Under the pieces are notes generated by a model. The model saw nothing but the letters and a program-made list of their open reading frames with translations. It did no database searches and was not told the DNA's origin. From Actinomycetes bacterium (lineage in GTDB: Bacteria > Actinomycetota > Actinomycetes > Propionibacteriales > Propionibacteriaceae), in the NCBI GenBank assembly GCA_023436925.1, contig JAEZHJ010000148.1, positions 1 through 10,677 on the forward strand: a stretch of 10,677 bases of DNA, in the 5' to 3' direction. The position numbers and the translations under genes are program-made. This document shows positions 1-5,960 of this stretch, piece after piece (position 1 is the first letter of the stretch; each line of letters begins with the position of its first letter).

Positions 1-265
1 CCACCTGCTCGACAGCACGGCCGATCGGGGAGTAGTAGGGGTTGGCGAGATCGCCGATCACCAGGCCGATGGTCCGGCTGGTCCACCCGGGACGGATGCT
101 CGCCGCCGCCAGGTTCCGCCGGTAGCCCAGCTTCGCGATCGCCTTGCCGATCCGCTCCGCCAACTCGGGGTTGATGTTCGTCTCGCCGTTCACGTAGCGC
201 GAGACTGTCTTGAGGGCGACCCCAGCTTCCCGGGCCACGTCCTTCATCGTCGGGCCGCTGTTCAC
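1..265 (-). CDS. LacI-family transcriptional repressor, N-terminal part (runs off the left edge)
   Basis: This encodes the DNA-binding end of a LacI/GalR-family regulator; about 88 residues are visible and the sugar-binding domain lies mostly outside the window. Reading from GTG at 265, the helix-turn-helix is at about residues 6-27 (MKDVAREAGVALKTVSRYVN), followed by the third helix (PELAERIGKAIAKLGYRRN), a hinge (about 50-60) and the first strand of the periplasmic-binding-protein-like core (TIGLVIGDLANPYYSPI). The hinge reads AAASIRPGWTS where the family usually has something like ARxLrxGrT. The start is uncertain: GTG at 265 has GGGAGG at 275-270 only 4 bases upstream, while an in-frame ATG at 283 would add six residues. 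It lies downstream of and codirectional with the importer and hydrolase genes, 91 bases after the last of them. By position it is the likely local repressor acting on the paired operators in the 5626-5960 gap; the inducer is unknown. Confidence 0.93.
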   Translation of the reverse strand, partial: MNSGPTMKDVAREAGVALKTVSRYVNGETNINPELAERIGKAIAKLGYRRNLAAASIRPGWTSRTIGLVIGDLANPYYSPIGRAVEQV

Positions 266-292
266 CGTGCCTCCCAGCAACATTTGTCCGTC

Positions 293-298
293 ATCATA
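293..298 (-). promoter_or_regulatory. Candidate -10 box for the LacI-family gene
   Basis: On the minus strand the 91-base gap before the regulator contains TATGAT, close to the TATAAT consensus and ending 27 bases upstream of the GTG at 265. No convincing -35 hexamer lies 16-18 bases upstream, which is common in high-GC actinobacteria. If used, the transcript would start near 285 and carry either a very short leader before ATG 283 or about 20 bases before GTG 265. This would give the regulator its own promoter in addition to readthrough. Confidence 0.35.
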
Positions 299-340
299 GG
301 CATTGCCCTCCGCCGCCCTGTCGGCTCCCGATCGGTGGTT

Positions 341-353
341 ACCTGCACCAGGT
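341..353 (-). other. Small inverted repeat just after the hydrolase stop codon
   Basis: ACCTG and CAGGT flank a 3-base loop (CAC), 3 bases beyond the stop codon of the upstream hydrolase gene. The stem is only 5 bp and no T-run follows on the minus strand, so it is not a convincing terminator. It could be a weak RNA hairpin at the end of the hydrolase message or a protein-binding half-site pair; there is no evidence to choose. Confidence 0.25.
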
Positions 354-356
354 CAC

Positions 357-2171
357 TCAGCGCTCGAGGTCCTGCCAGCGGCCGGCCCGGCCGATGACGA
401 CCAGGCTGCCGACGGCGTCGGCCCGGACCGGGCGGCCGTTCCAGCGGTACTCGCCGTCCGGCACAAGATCGTGGAAGGTGAAGCGGCGCTCTCCGGTCCC
501 CGGCAGTCGCACCCGCAGCGACTCCCCCGTCCGGGCCACGCCGACCTCGCCGACCCGGTAGCTGAAGTCGCCGTCGACCATCGGGCGCACATCGGCACCG
601 GCCACGTCGGCCAGCAGCCCGTAGACGCCCTCGCGCAGCATGATGTTCAGCACACCCGGGTACTCGTGGTAGCCGAAGGCCCTGATCTGCTCGCCCCGGG
701 CGTCGTACCGCTCGCCCATCCAGATGTCGGCCAGCAGGTCGGCCTGGACCGCGCGGTACAGCTCGAGGAACTTGGCCTTGTGGCCGCGCAATCGGCGGGC
801 CCGCAGTTCCGCCCACCACAGCCGCGCCATCGTGCAGTCGGAGTCGCCGGTGTTGCCCAGGTAGCAGCGGTCGGCGTCGTAGCGCCGGGCACTCACCCAG
901 GTTCCCTTGCCGCCGGGGTGCATCGACTCCGCGAGCCGGGCGAGGATGAGCTCGGCCCGGGCGTCGTCGGCGACCCCTGCCAGCACCGCGAGGGAGTCGT
1001 CGGAATCGATCAGGTCGGGCATCGGCTCGCGCCCGGGGACGTCCAGCGCCGTCGCATAGTGGTCGCCGCGCCAGAGCTGGTCGAGGGCGGCGGCGATCCG
1101 GTCGGCCACGGCGCGGTAGCGCTGAGCTGTCGAGACGTCGCCGACAATCTCCAGGGCATCGGCCAGCCTGCCGAGCACGTGGACGGCCATCGCGTTGGTG
1201 TCGAGGGTGAGCCCCTCCTTGCGGAAGACGTCGACCCACAGCGGACCGACGGAGGCCAGCAGACCGTAGTCCTCGTCGAGGCCCGTCAGCACCCAGTCGA
1301 GACAGCGAACCAGGTCGGGAGCGATCTCGGCGAGGTACTCGTGGTCGCCGGTGGCGCTGACGTGATCGAGCACGGCCATCGGCCAGAACAGGTTCGGCCC
1401 CGACTGCGCCGCCCCGGAGATCGCGACATAGCACGGCTCCTCGACGTCGAAGTGGTGGGGAATCTGGCCCTCGGGGGTGAGCGCCGCTCGGGACCGTTCG
1501 ATCACCGCCCGCGCCTGGGCCTGCAGGTAGGGGTCCCCGGAGTAGCTGAGGCAGTTCACGGCCTCCCAGCTGTCCGGGTCGAAGAACGTGTGGAGGGTGC
1601 CGTAGACCCGGTGCGGCAGTGGCAGGGTCGGGTAGGCCGAACCCGGGACGTCGATGCTCCCGAGGACCCCCACGACGGTGCCCCACAGCCCGGTCAGGTG
1701 GGTGTCGGCGGCGCTCTGGTCGCCGATCGACACCCCGTAGCCCGCGAACGGCGGGTAGCCGGTGGCCTGGGCCTGGACGACGACGAGGTGGCGGTCGCGC
1801 CCGGTGCCGAGGTCGACCTCGAGCCGGGTACCGCGCTCGATCCCCTGGTGGCTGATCCGTGCCGACACCGTCTCGGCGCTGCGCAGGTCGACCCCGACGC
1901 TGCGTCCGGCCCGCGCGACGGTGAAGAACCGCTCCAGGCGATCGTCCACCTGGCGCAGGTCCAGCTGGTGGGCATAACTCGGCAGCACCCCCGAGGCGAA
2001 CAGTCCGCAGGAGTAGGCCTCCACGAAGTCGATCGTGATGGTGGCGCCGGCCTCGACCTCGAGTTCGAGCCGGTCACCGCCGCCGAGGGTCGTCACCCGG
2101 GTTCCGGCGGCCCAGCTCAGCGTGGTGCCGCCCGGGCCGTCGACGGCCACCAGGGCGTCGGCGTTCGCCAT
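357..2171 (-). CDS. Putative cytoplasmic glycoside hydrolase, (alpha/alpha)6-barrel type, family unassigned
   Basis: This is a 604-residue protein that I read as a six-hairpin glycosidase. A beta-rich N-terminal domain (about 1-165) is followed by a helical domain (about 185-520) with the regular pairing of helices and acidic loops typical of the superfamily (TFFDPDSWEAVNCLSYSGDP near 196; GPNLFWPMAVLDHVSATGD near 258), and a short beta C-terminal domain (about 525-604). Possible catalytic acids in conserved-looking settings are D314 (LWVDVFRKEG) and E503 (GYHEYPG), but this is a guess. No signal peptide is present, so it should act in the cytoplasm on imported sugar. ATG 2171 is chosen because AGAAAGG lies 7 bases upstream; an extension to 2207 adds 12 residues without a good ribosome site. 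It follows the permease gene by 63 bases in the leftward operon. It resembles rhamnosidase- or GH63-like barrels in general form only; I cannot name a GH family or substrate. Confidence 0.8.
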   Translation of the reverse strand: MANADALVAVDGPGGTTLSWAAGTRVTTLGGGDRLELEVEAGATITIDFVEAYSCGLFASGVLPSYAHQLDLRQVDDRLERFFTVARAGRSVGVDLRSAETVSARISHQGIERGTRLEVDLGTGRDRHLVVVQAQATGYPPFAGYGVSIGDQSAADTHLTGLWGTVVGVLGSIDVPGSAYPTLPLPHRVYGTLHTFFDPDSWEAVNCLSYSGDPYLQAQARAVIERSRAALTPEGQIPHHFDVEEPCYVAISGAAQSGPNLFWPMAVLDHVSATGDHEYLAEIAPDLVRCLDWVLTGLDEDYGLLASVGPLWVDVFRKEGLTLDTNAMAVHVLGRLADALEIVGDVSTAQRYRAVADRIAAALDQLWRGDHYATALDVPGREPMPDLIDSDDSLAVLAGVADDARAELILARLAESMHPGGKGTWVSARRYDADRCYLGNTGDSDCTMARLWWAELRARRLRGHKAKFLELYRAVQADLLADIWMGERYDARGEQIRAFGYHEYPGVLNIMLREGVYGLLADVAGADVRPMVDGDFSYRVGEVGVARTGESLRVRLPGTGERRFTFHDLVPDGEYRWNGRPVRADAVGSLVVIGRAGRWQDLER

Positions 2172-2213
2172 GTCACTGCCTTTCTCCGGACGCGCGGACG
2201 CGCCCACCGGTAG

Positions 2214-2231
2214 CCGGGCCGGACGGCCCGG
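2214..2231 (-). other. GC-rich hairpin between permease and hydrolase genes
   Basis: CCGGGCC and GGCCCGG form a perfect 7-bp stem around GGAC (8 bp if the loop is drawn in tighter). It lies 3 bases past the stop codon of the second permease, in the 63-base gap before the hydrolase. There is no run of U after it, so full termination is doubtful. In a transporter operon such a hairpin may protect the 3' end of the transporter mRNA or lower expression of the downstream gene. Confidence 0.4.
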
Positions 2232-2234
2232 GGG

Positions 2235-3107
2235 TCAGCCCTTCAACGCGCCCTGGGTGGCGCCGGCCATGAAGTAGCGCAGCAGGAAGGCCATCGTGAT
2301 GATCAGCGGGGCGGAGGAGACCAGGTAGGCCGACATCATCAGCGGGACATTCTGCTGGAAGTACGGGTTCGCACCGTAGAAGGTCGCTGCCACTGTGGCC
2401 ACCCGCTCGGTCTCCTTGCTGAGCAGCACCAGCGGCAGCATGAAGGCGTTCCAGACCCCGGAGAAGTTCATCACGGCGACCGTGATCAGCGAGGGCCCGG
2501 CCAGCGGTGCCACGATCTGGGCGAGGATCCGCAGTTCGGAGGCCCCGTCGATCCGGGCCGATTCGATCATCTCGTTCGGGATCGAGGTCAGGAAGCTGCG
2601 CAGCAGCATCAGCGACATCGCCATCCCGCCGGCGGTGTAGATCAGGATCATGCCCCAGCGGTCATTCAGCAGGCCGAGGTTCTTGATCAGGATGAACTGC
2701 GGGACGAAGGTCAGGATCGCCGGCATCGAGATCATGGTCACGGCCCAGGCGTAGAAGAACTGCTTGCCGGGGAAACGGTGCCAGCAGAAGACGTAGGCCG
2801 CCGGGGTGACGAAGACCACGACCAGGACGGTGGTGATCGCACAGATCACGGTGGAGTTCCACATCGCCCTGGCGACTTCGGGGAAGACCGTGGCCCAGTT
2901 CTCGAAGTGCAGCCCGTTCATCGGCGGCGCCAGCGGGGCGAGCAGGGTCTCGCCGTGGGTCTTCAGCGAGGTGCTGACCAGGAAGTACAGCGGGAACAGC
3001 GACAGCAGGACGAGGAACGCGACGACAGCGACCCGCCACCAGTTGCCCTTGCGATCCCAGGCCAGCGGCGCCGGGGGCTGCTCCTTGGGGCCCTTGCGCT
3101 TAAGCAT
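2235..3107 (-). CDS. Carbohydrate ABC transporter permease, MalG type
   Basis: This 290-residue inner-membrane protein is the second permease of the sugar importer. It starts with a short basic cytoplasmic tail, then a first membrane helix (about 25-45), a long external loop, and further helices at about 86-108, 118-140, 150-170, 203-225 and 258-280. The cytoplasmic EAA loop that docks the ATPase is at about 179-203 (EMIESARIDGASELRILAQI), with the characteristic IDGA core. ATG 3107 is chosen because GGGAGG sits 7 bases upstream (3120-3115); a 13-residue extension to 3146 has no such signal and would lie deeper in the upstream gene. The start overlaps the end of the first permease gene by 8 bases (ATGCTTAA), which implies translational coupling and 1:1 production. 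Length and motif match the MalG/UgpE-like family closely. The sugar cannot be read from the sequence. Confidence 0.96.
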   Translation of the reverse strand: MLKRKGPKEQPPAPLAWDRKGNWWRVAVVAFLVLLSLFPLYFLVSTSLKTHGETLLAPLAPPMNGLHFENWATVFPEVARAMWNSTVICAITTVLVVVFVTPAAYVFCWHRFPGKQFFYAWAVTMISMPAILTFVPQFILIKNLGLLNDRWGMILIYTAGGMAMSLMLLRSFLTSIPNEMIESARIDGASELRILAQIVAPLAGPSLITVAVMNFSGVWNAFMLPLVLLSKETERVATVAATFYGANPYFQQNVPLMMSAYLVSSAPLIITMAFLLRYFMAGATQGALKG

Positions 3108-4098
3108 CCTTCGACCTCCCGAGCTTTCCGATGAGCAGGCCGACACCGACGATCGACAGCGAAATGATCATGATCGAGACGCCGATCGCGTTCGCCATCC
3201 CGAACTGGCCGAACTCGAAGCCGGTCTTGTAGAGCAGTACGCCGGGCACCATGGTGGCGTCGTGCGGACCGCCGCCGGTCAGGATGTAGACCGAGTCGTA
3301 GGCCTGGATCCCGGCCACGATCAGCAGGAACATCACGATCCTCACCTGGCCGACCAGGTGCGGCGCCTCGACCTTGAGGAAGGTCATCCAGCGGCCGGCG
3401 CCGTCCAGTTGGGCAGCCTCGTACTGTTCCCGCGGGATGGTGCCGAAGGAGCCGAGGAAGAGCAGGGAGTACAGCCCGTTCAGCCAGGGCAGGCCGACCA
3501 CCATCAGCGCGTAGAGCGCGACATTGGGATCCTGCAGCCAGTTCAGGGCCAGGTCGCCCAGACCGACCGAGCGCAGGAAGTAGTTGATGGCGCCGGTGGT
3601 GGGGTCGAGCATCGAGCGCCAGACCAGGAAGACCACCGCGGTCGGCACCACGGTGGGCACCATGACGAGGATCCGGTAGGCGTACTTGAGCTTCTCGCTG
3701 GTGAAGTGGTGGACCAGCCAGGCCGTGACCAGCGGAACGACGGTCTGCATCACCATGCCGAAGAAGGTCAGCAGCAGGACGTGGCCCACCGACTTCCAGA
3801 ACAGCGGGTCGGCGGCGATGGCGAAGTAGTTGTCGAGGCCGACGAAGACGTTGATCTTGCCGCCGTTGTAGCGGAAGAAGGAGCGGATCAGGCCTTCGAG
3901 GAAGGGGTAGACGCCGAACACCGCGAGAAGCCCGAAGGGGACCAGGATCATGGTGTAGGCGAAGATCAGGCTTTTCAGATCTCGCCGCCAGCGCGGGGGC
4001 CGGCCGGCCGTGCGGCCGTCCCCCTGTGCGCCAGGTCCCCGTGTGGCTGAGCCCGGCTGACCGGCAACCCGCTGTGGGCTGGACACTGTCGCATTCAT
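3100..4098 (-). CDS. Carbohydrate ABC transporter permease, MalF type
   Basis: This 332-residue integral membrane protein is the partner permease of the importer. A hydrophilic, Arg/Pro/Gly-rich cytoplasmic tail of about 40 residues precedes six predicted membrane helices (about 43-67, 104-128, 140-160, 193-216, 253-273 and 302-324). The EAA loop at about 224-248 (EQYEAAQLDGAGRWMTFLKV) is the docking site for the ATP-binding subunit, and the family signature VYILTGGGP is at 271-279. The start codon ATG 4098 lies 18 bases after the stop of the binding-protein gene. Only a weak GAAAG is seen 10 bases upstream, so its translation probably depends partly on coupling. No ATPase gene is present in the window; actinobacterial importers of this class usually borrow a shared MsiK-type ATPase, which I infer here. 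Confidence 0.96.
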   Translation of the reverse strand: MNATVSSPQRVAGQPGSATRGPGAQGDGRTAGRPPRWRRDLKSLIFAYTMILVPFGLLAVFGVYPFLEGLIRSFFRYNGGKINVFVGLDNYFAIAADPLFWKSVGHVLLLTFFGMVMQTVVPLVTAWLVHHFTSEKLKYAYRILVMVPTVVPTAVVFLVWRSMLDPTTGAINYFLRSVGLGDLALNWLQDPNVALYALMVVGLPWLNGLYSLLFLGSFGTIPREQYEAAQLDGAGRWMTFLKVEAPHLVGQVRIVMFLLIVAGIQAYDSVYILTGGGPHDATMVPGVLLYKTGFEFGQFGMANAIGVSIMIISLSIVGVGLLIGKLGRSKDA

Positions 4099-4116
4099 GC
4101 GCTGGCGACTTTCGTG

Positions 4117-5625
4117 CTACTTGGTGACGTTGGCGTCGATCAGGGCCTGATCGACCGTGGCGGCCTCGACCTCGAGCAGGCGCTCGAGAGCGGCGAGGTT
4201 GGACGCGCTGCGCTGGGCCAGGAAGGTGTCCAGGTCCATGTCGCCGACCCAGTACGCGTAGAACTGCTTGTTCCACTCGTCCATGTCCTGCGCGTCATAG
4301 GTGGGGGGCATCCCGAAGCCGTACACCGACAGGGTCGGGATCAGCTCGACCTCTTCGTCCACCAGGCCGCTCTCCGGCGGGTAGGTGACCCCGGTCACGG
4401 CGGAGGCCTGGCCGATCAGCCAGGTGCCCTCGTCGTCGGCACCGTTGGCGAACATCACGTTCTGGCCCTCGGCGGTGGTCAGGAAGCGGGCGAAGTCGAT
4501 GGCCAGGGCCTGGTTCTCGGTCTCGGCGTTGATCGCCCAGCCGTTGCGGACCATGGCCAGCGGGTTGGTCGGGCCCATCGTCAGGGCGGGGAACTCCGCC
4601 TCGGTGACCGCAGCGAACGGACGCGACACCAGGGTGATGTCGAAGCCGGCCTCCTTGGCCTCGGCGATCTTGCCGGGGATCTCGCCGTCGGTGCCGACGA
4701 GGTTGCCCAGCTTGCCGGCGGCGAGGTCGATGTTCTGCACCCCGTCGTAGGTCTTCGGGTCGGCCACGCAGTCGCGGTACTGCATCACGGTGGCGAGGGC
4801 GTCCTTGTAGATCTGCGACTTGGCCGGGTCAGTCAGGCCGTTCATGAAGGCGATGTACTTCTCGTCGGCGGTGTAGGTCTCACCGGTGACCGAGTCGGCC
4901 TTGGTGTGGTCGTAGGACCAGCCCTCGGCGTGCTTGAGGTTGATCTGCTCGGTCAGCGGGCGCCAGGCCGCGTCCAGCAGCAGGACGAACCGCCACCAGA
5001 AGGAGGAGTTCTGGTCGGTCGGGAAGGCGTGCGGATCGATGCCCTGGGCCTGGAGCGCCTTGCAGGCGGCCATCTCTTCGGTCAGGGTTGCCGGCGGGGT
5101 CTGGATCCCGGCGGCTTCGAAGATGTCCGGACGGTTGATCGTCTTGACGTGGATGAAGGCGTTCGGCAGGCCGTAGGCCTTGCCGTCGTTGGCCCGCAGC
5201 GCGTCGAAGGAGGTGCCGGAGAACCCGCCCTTCCACTCGGCGTCGACAGCGTCGTCCAGCGGGAGCAGGTAGCCCCGGCCGGCGTAGTCGGTGATCTGTG
5301 GCGGCTCGAGCAGCATCACGTCGGGGGCGCTGCCACCGAGGAACTGGGTCTGCAGGGCATCCCAGGCACCGGCCAGCGGCACGCTCTCCATCTCGATCGT
5401 GACGCCCTCGTGCTTGGCCTCGTAGGCAGCCGCGACGTCAGCCATGGCCGGGTCGTACATCTCGGGGTACGGGTTCCACACCCGCAGGGTGCCGGTCAGT
5501 TCGGTAGCCGCGGAGGCCGCACCGCCCGGCTCGCTGGCGGCGGGCGCGCCACTGCAGGCGGCGACCGATCCGGCGAGCAGACAGGCGAGGCCCGTTGCGA
5601 CGAGCCTGCGTCCAACAGTTCCCAT
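4117..5625 (-). CDS. Sugar-binding lipoprotein of the ABC importer (solute-binding protein family 1)
   Basis: This is the extracellular receptor of the importer, anchored to the membrane as a lipoprotein. The signal peptide (MGTVGRRLVATGLACLLAGS, 1-20) ends in a lipobox VAAC with the modified cysteine at C24, followed by an Ala/Gly/Ser/Glu-rich linker. The mature part begins with the family 1 pattern TLRVWNPYPE, GAWDALQTQFLGGSAPDVMLL (near 86-106) and, later, NGWAINAETENQALAIDFAR (361-380), which is typical of this family. Trp and Tyr residues that could stack on sugar rings are plentiful (W50, Y53, W210-W211, Y435). At 502 residues it is longer than the roughly 420-450 usual for the family, and its C-terminal third is extended. 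ATG 5625 is clear: AAAGGAG lies 6 bases upstream and the signal peptide starts there; the open frame to 5883 crosses the promoter and operators. It is the first gene of the leftward operon. Confidence 0.96.
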   Translation of the reverse strand: MGTVGRRLVATGLACLLAGSVAACSGAPAASEPGGAASAATELTGTLRVWNPYPEMYDPAMADVAAAYEAKHEGVTIEMESVPLAGAWDALQTQFLGGSAPDVMLLEPPQITDYAGRGYLLPLDDAVDAEWKGGFSGTSFDALRANDGKAYGLPNAFIHVKTINRPDIFEAAGIQTPPATLTEEMAACKALQAQGIDPHAFPTDQNSSFWWRFVLLLDAAWRPLTEQINLKHAEGWSYDHTKADSVTGETYTADEKYIAFMNGLTDPAKSQIYKDALATVMQYRDCVADPKTYDGVQNIDLAAGKLGNLVGTDGEIPGKIAEAKEAGFDITLVSRPFAAVTEAEFPALTMGPTNPLAMVRNGWAINAETENQALAIDFARFLTTAEGQNVMFANGADDEGTWLIGQASAVTGVTYPPESGLVDEEVELIPTLSVYGFGMPPTYDAQDMDEWNKQFYAYWVGDMDLDTFLAQRSASNLAALERLLEVEAATVDQALIDANVTK

Positions 5626-5683
5626 CTGAAACTCCTTTGTGTCAGGAAATCGCACGGCCACCCAGGCCGGACGAGACAGAGCG

Positions 5684-5713
5684 AAGCTAGCACGTCGAGA
5701 ATAACGTTGTCTA
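5684..5713 (-). promoter_or_regulatory. Candidate promoter for the leftward importer operon
   Basis: On the minus strand a -35 hexamer TAGACA (5713-5708, five of six matches to TTGACA) is followed after 18 bases by TAGCTT (5689-5684), a plausible -10. The 17-bp operator copy covers the -35 box and half of the spacer, so a bound repressor would block RNA polymerase. Transcription would begin near 5677, giving a leader of about 50 bases before the binding-protein start. Confidence 0.55.
5697..5713. promoter_or_regulatory. LacI-family operator, copy 1
   Basis: The sequence GAGAATAACGTTGTCTA recurs perfectly, in inverted orientation, at 5877-5893. It has the central CG inside a palindromic AACGTT core that LacI-family proteins commonly bind. 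AACGTT occurs nowhere else that I can see in the window. The site overlaps the promoter of the importer operon. The assumed ligand is the repressor encoded at the left edge (inference from position). Confidence 0.8.
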
Positions 5714-5756
5714 GACAGTGCCGGCCAAGCCTTGGGCCTCTCGCCCCCGCCCTGGG

Positions 5757-5775
5757 TCACCAGAGATGTGCGTCG
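5757..5775. promoter_or_regulatory. Possible degenerate third operator
   Basis: The 10 bases TCACCAGAGA at 5757-5766 match perfectly the reverse complement of 5890-5899, which is the flank and edge of operator copy 2. When aligned on these 10 bases, the next CG (5771-5772) falls in exactly the same register as the operator's central CG, although the core is otherwise altered (TGTGCGTCG instead of ATAACGTTG). This could be a weak auxiliary site or a decayed duplicate. The evidence is a single alignment. Confidence 0.3.
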
Positions 5776-5863
5776 ATTCCGCTTGCCGAGGCCGGATCCC
5801 GGCGACAAGAAGGCATCTGCAAGGGGTGCGACCGCCGAGCGCGACAGGATGGGGCCGGCGAGA

Positions 5864-5893
5864 TTGCCGGAGCAAGTAGACAACGTTATTCTC
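5864..5893 (+). promoter_or_regulatory. Candidate promoter for the rightward hydrolase operon
   Basis: TTGCCG (5864-5869) and TATTCT (5888-5893) are separated by 18 bases and each match consensus at four of six positions. The -10 box lies inside operator copy 2, so repression by steric block is expected. The transcript would begin near 5900 and carry a leader of about 60 bases before the GTG at 5961. Confidence 0.45.
5877..5893. promoter_or_regulatory. LacI-family operator, copy 2
   Basis: TAGACAACGTTATTCTC is the exact reverse complement of the copy at 5697-5713. The central CG bases are at 5884-5885, which places the two operator centres 179 bp apart, close to 17 turns of B-DNA. This copy overlaps the -10 box of the rightward promoter, and the opposed orientation gives each divergent promoter the same operator facing the same way relative to transcription. 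Confidence 0.8.
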
Positions 5894-5960
5894 TGGTGAT
5901 CGGAACGGAGCCCCGTTCCGCGGGCACGGCACCGACGCCGGCCCGGGCACTGGAGGACGC

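Noticed and set aside
262..294. Ten-codon leader frame overlapping the LacI-family start
   Set aside because: It has no ribosome site and no codons linked to attenuation of sugar genes. It begins within the candidate -10 region, so it would hardly be transcribed.
2188..2203. Tandem repeat of GGACGCGC
   Set aside because: Two 8-bp units in GC-rich spacer DNA are easily explained by chance or slippage and have no link to a start, stop or promoter.
303..2213. Long open frame on the plus strand opposite the 604-residue hydrolase
   Set aside because: It is the antisense of a well-supported gene. Its translation is low-complexity (rich in V, G, P, R and H) with no domain pattern, as GC-rich antisense frames usually are.
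5855..5870. Inverted repeat CCGGC/GCCGG near the rightward promoter
   Set aside because: A 5-bp GC stem is expected by chance in DNA of this composition. It differs from the AT-rich operator pair and has no second copy.
5626..5883. N-terminal extension of the binding protein by 86 residues
   Set aside because: It would place the operators and promoter inside a coding region and bury the lipoprotein signal peptide. ATG 5625 has a strong ribosome site and a perfect signal-peptide start.
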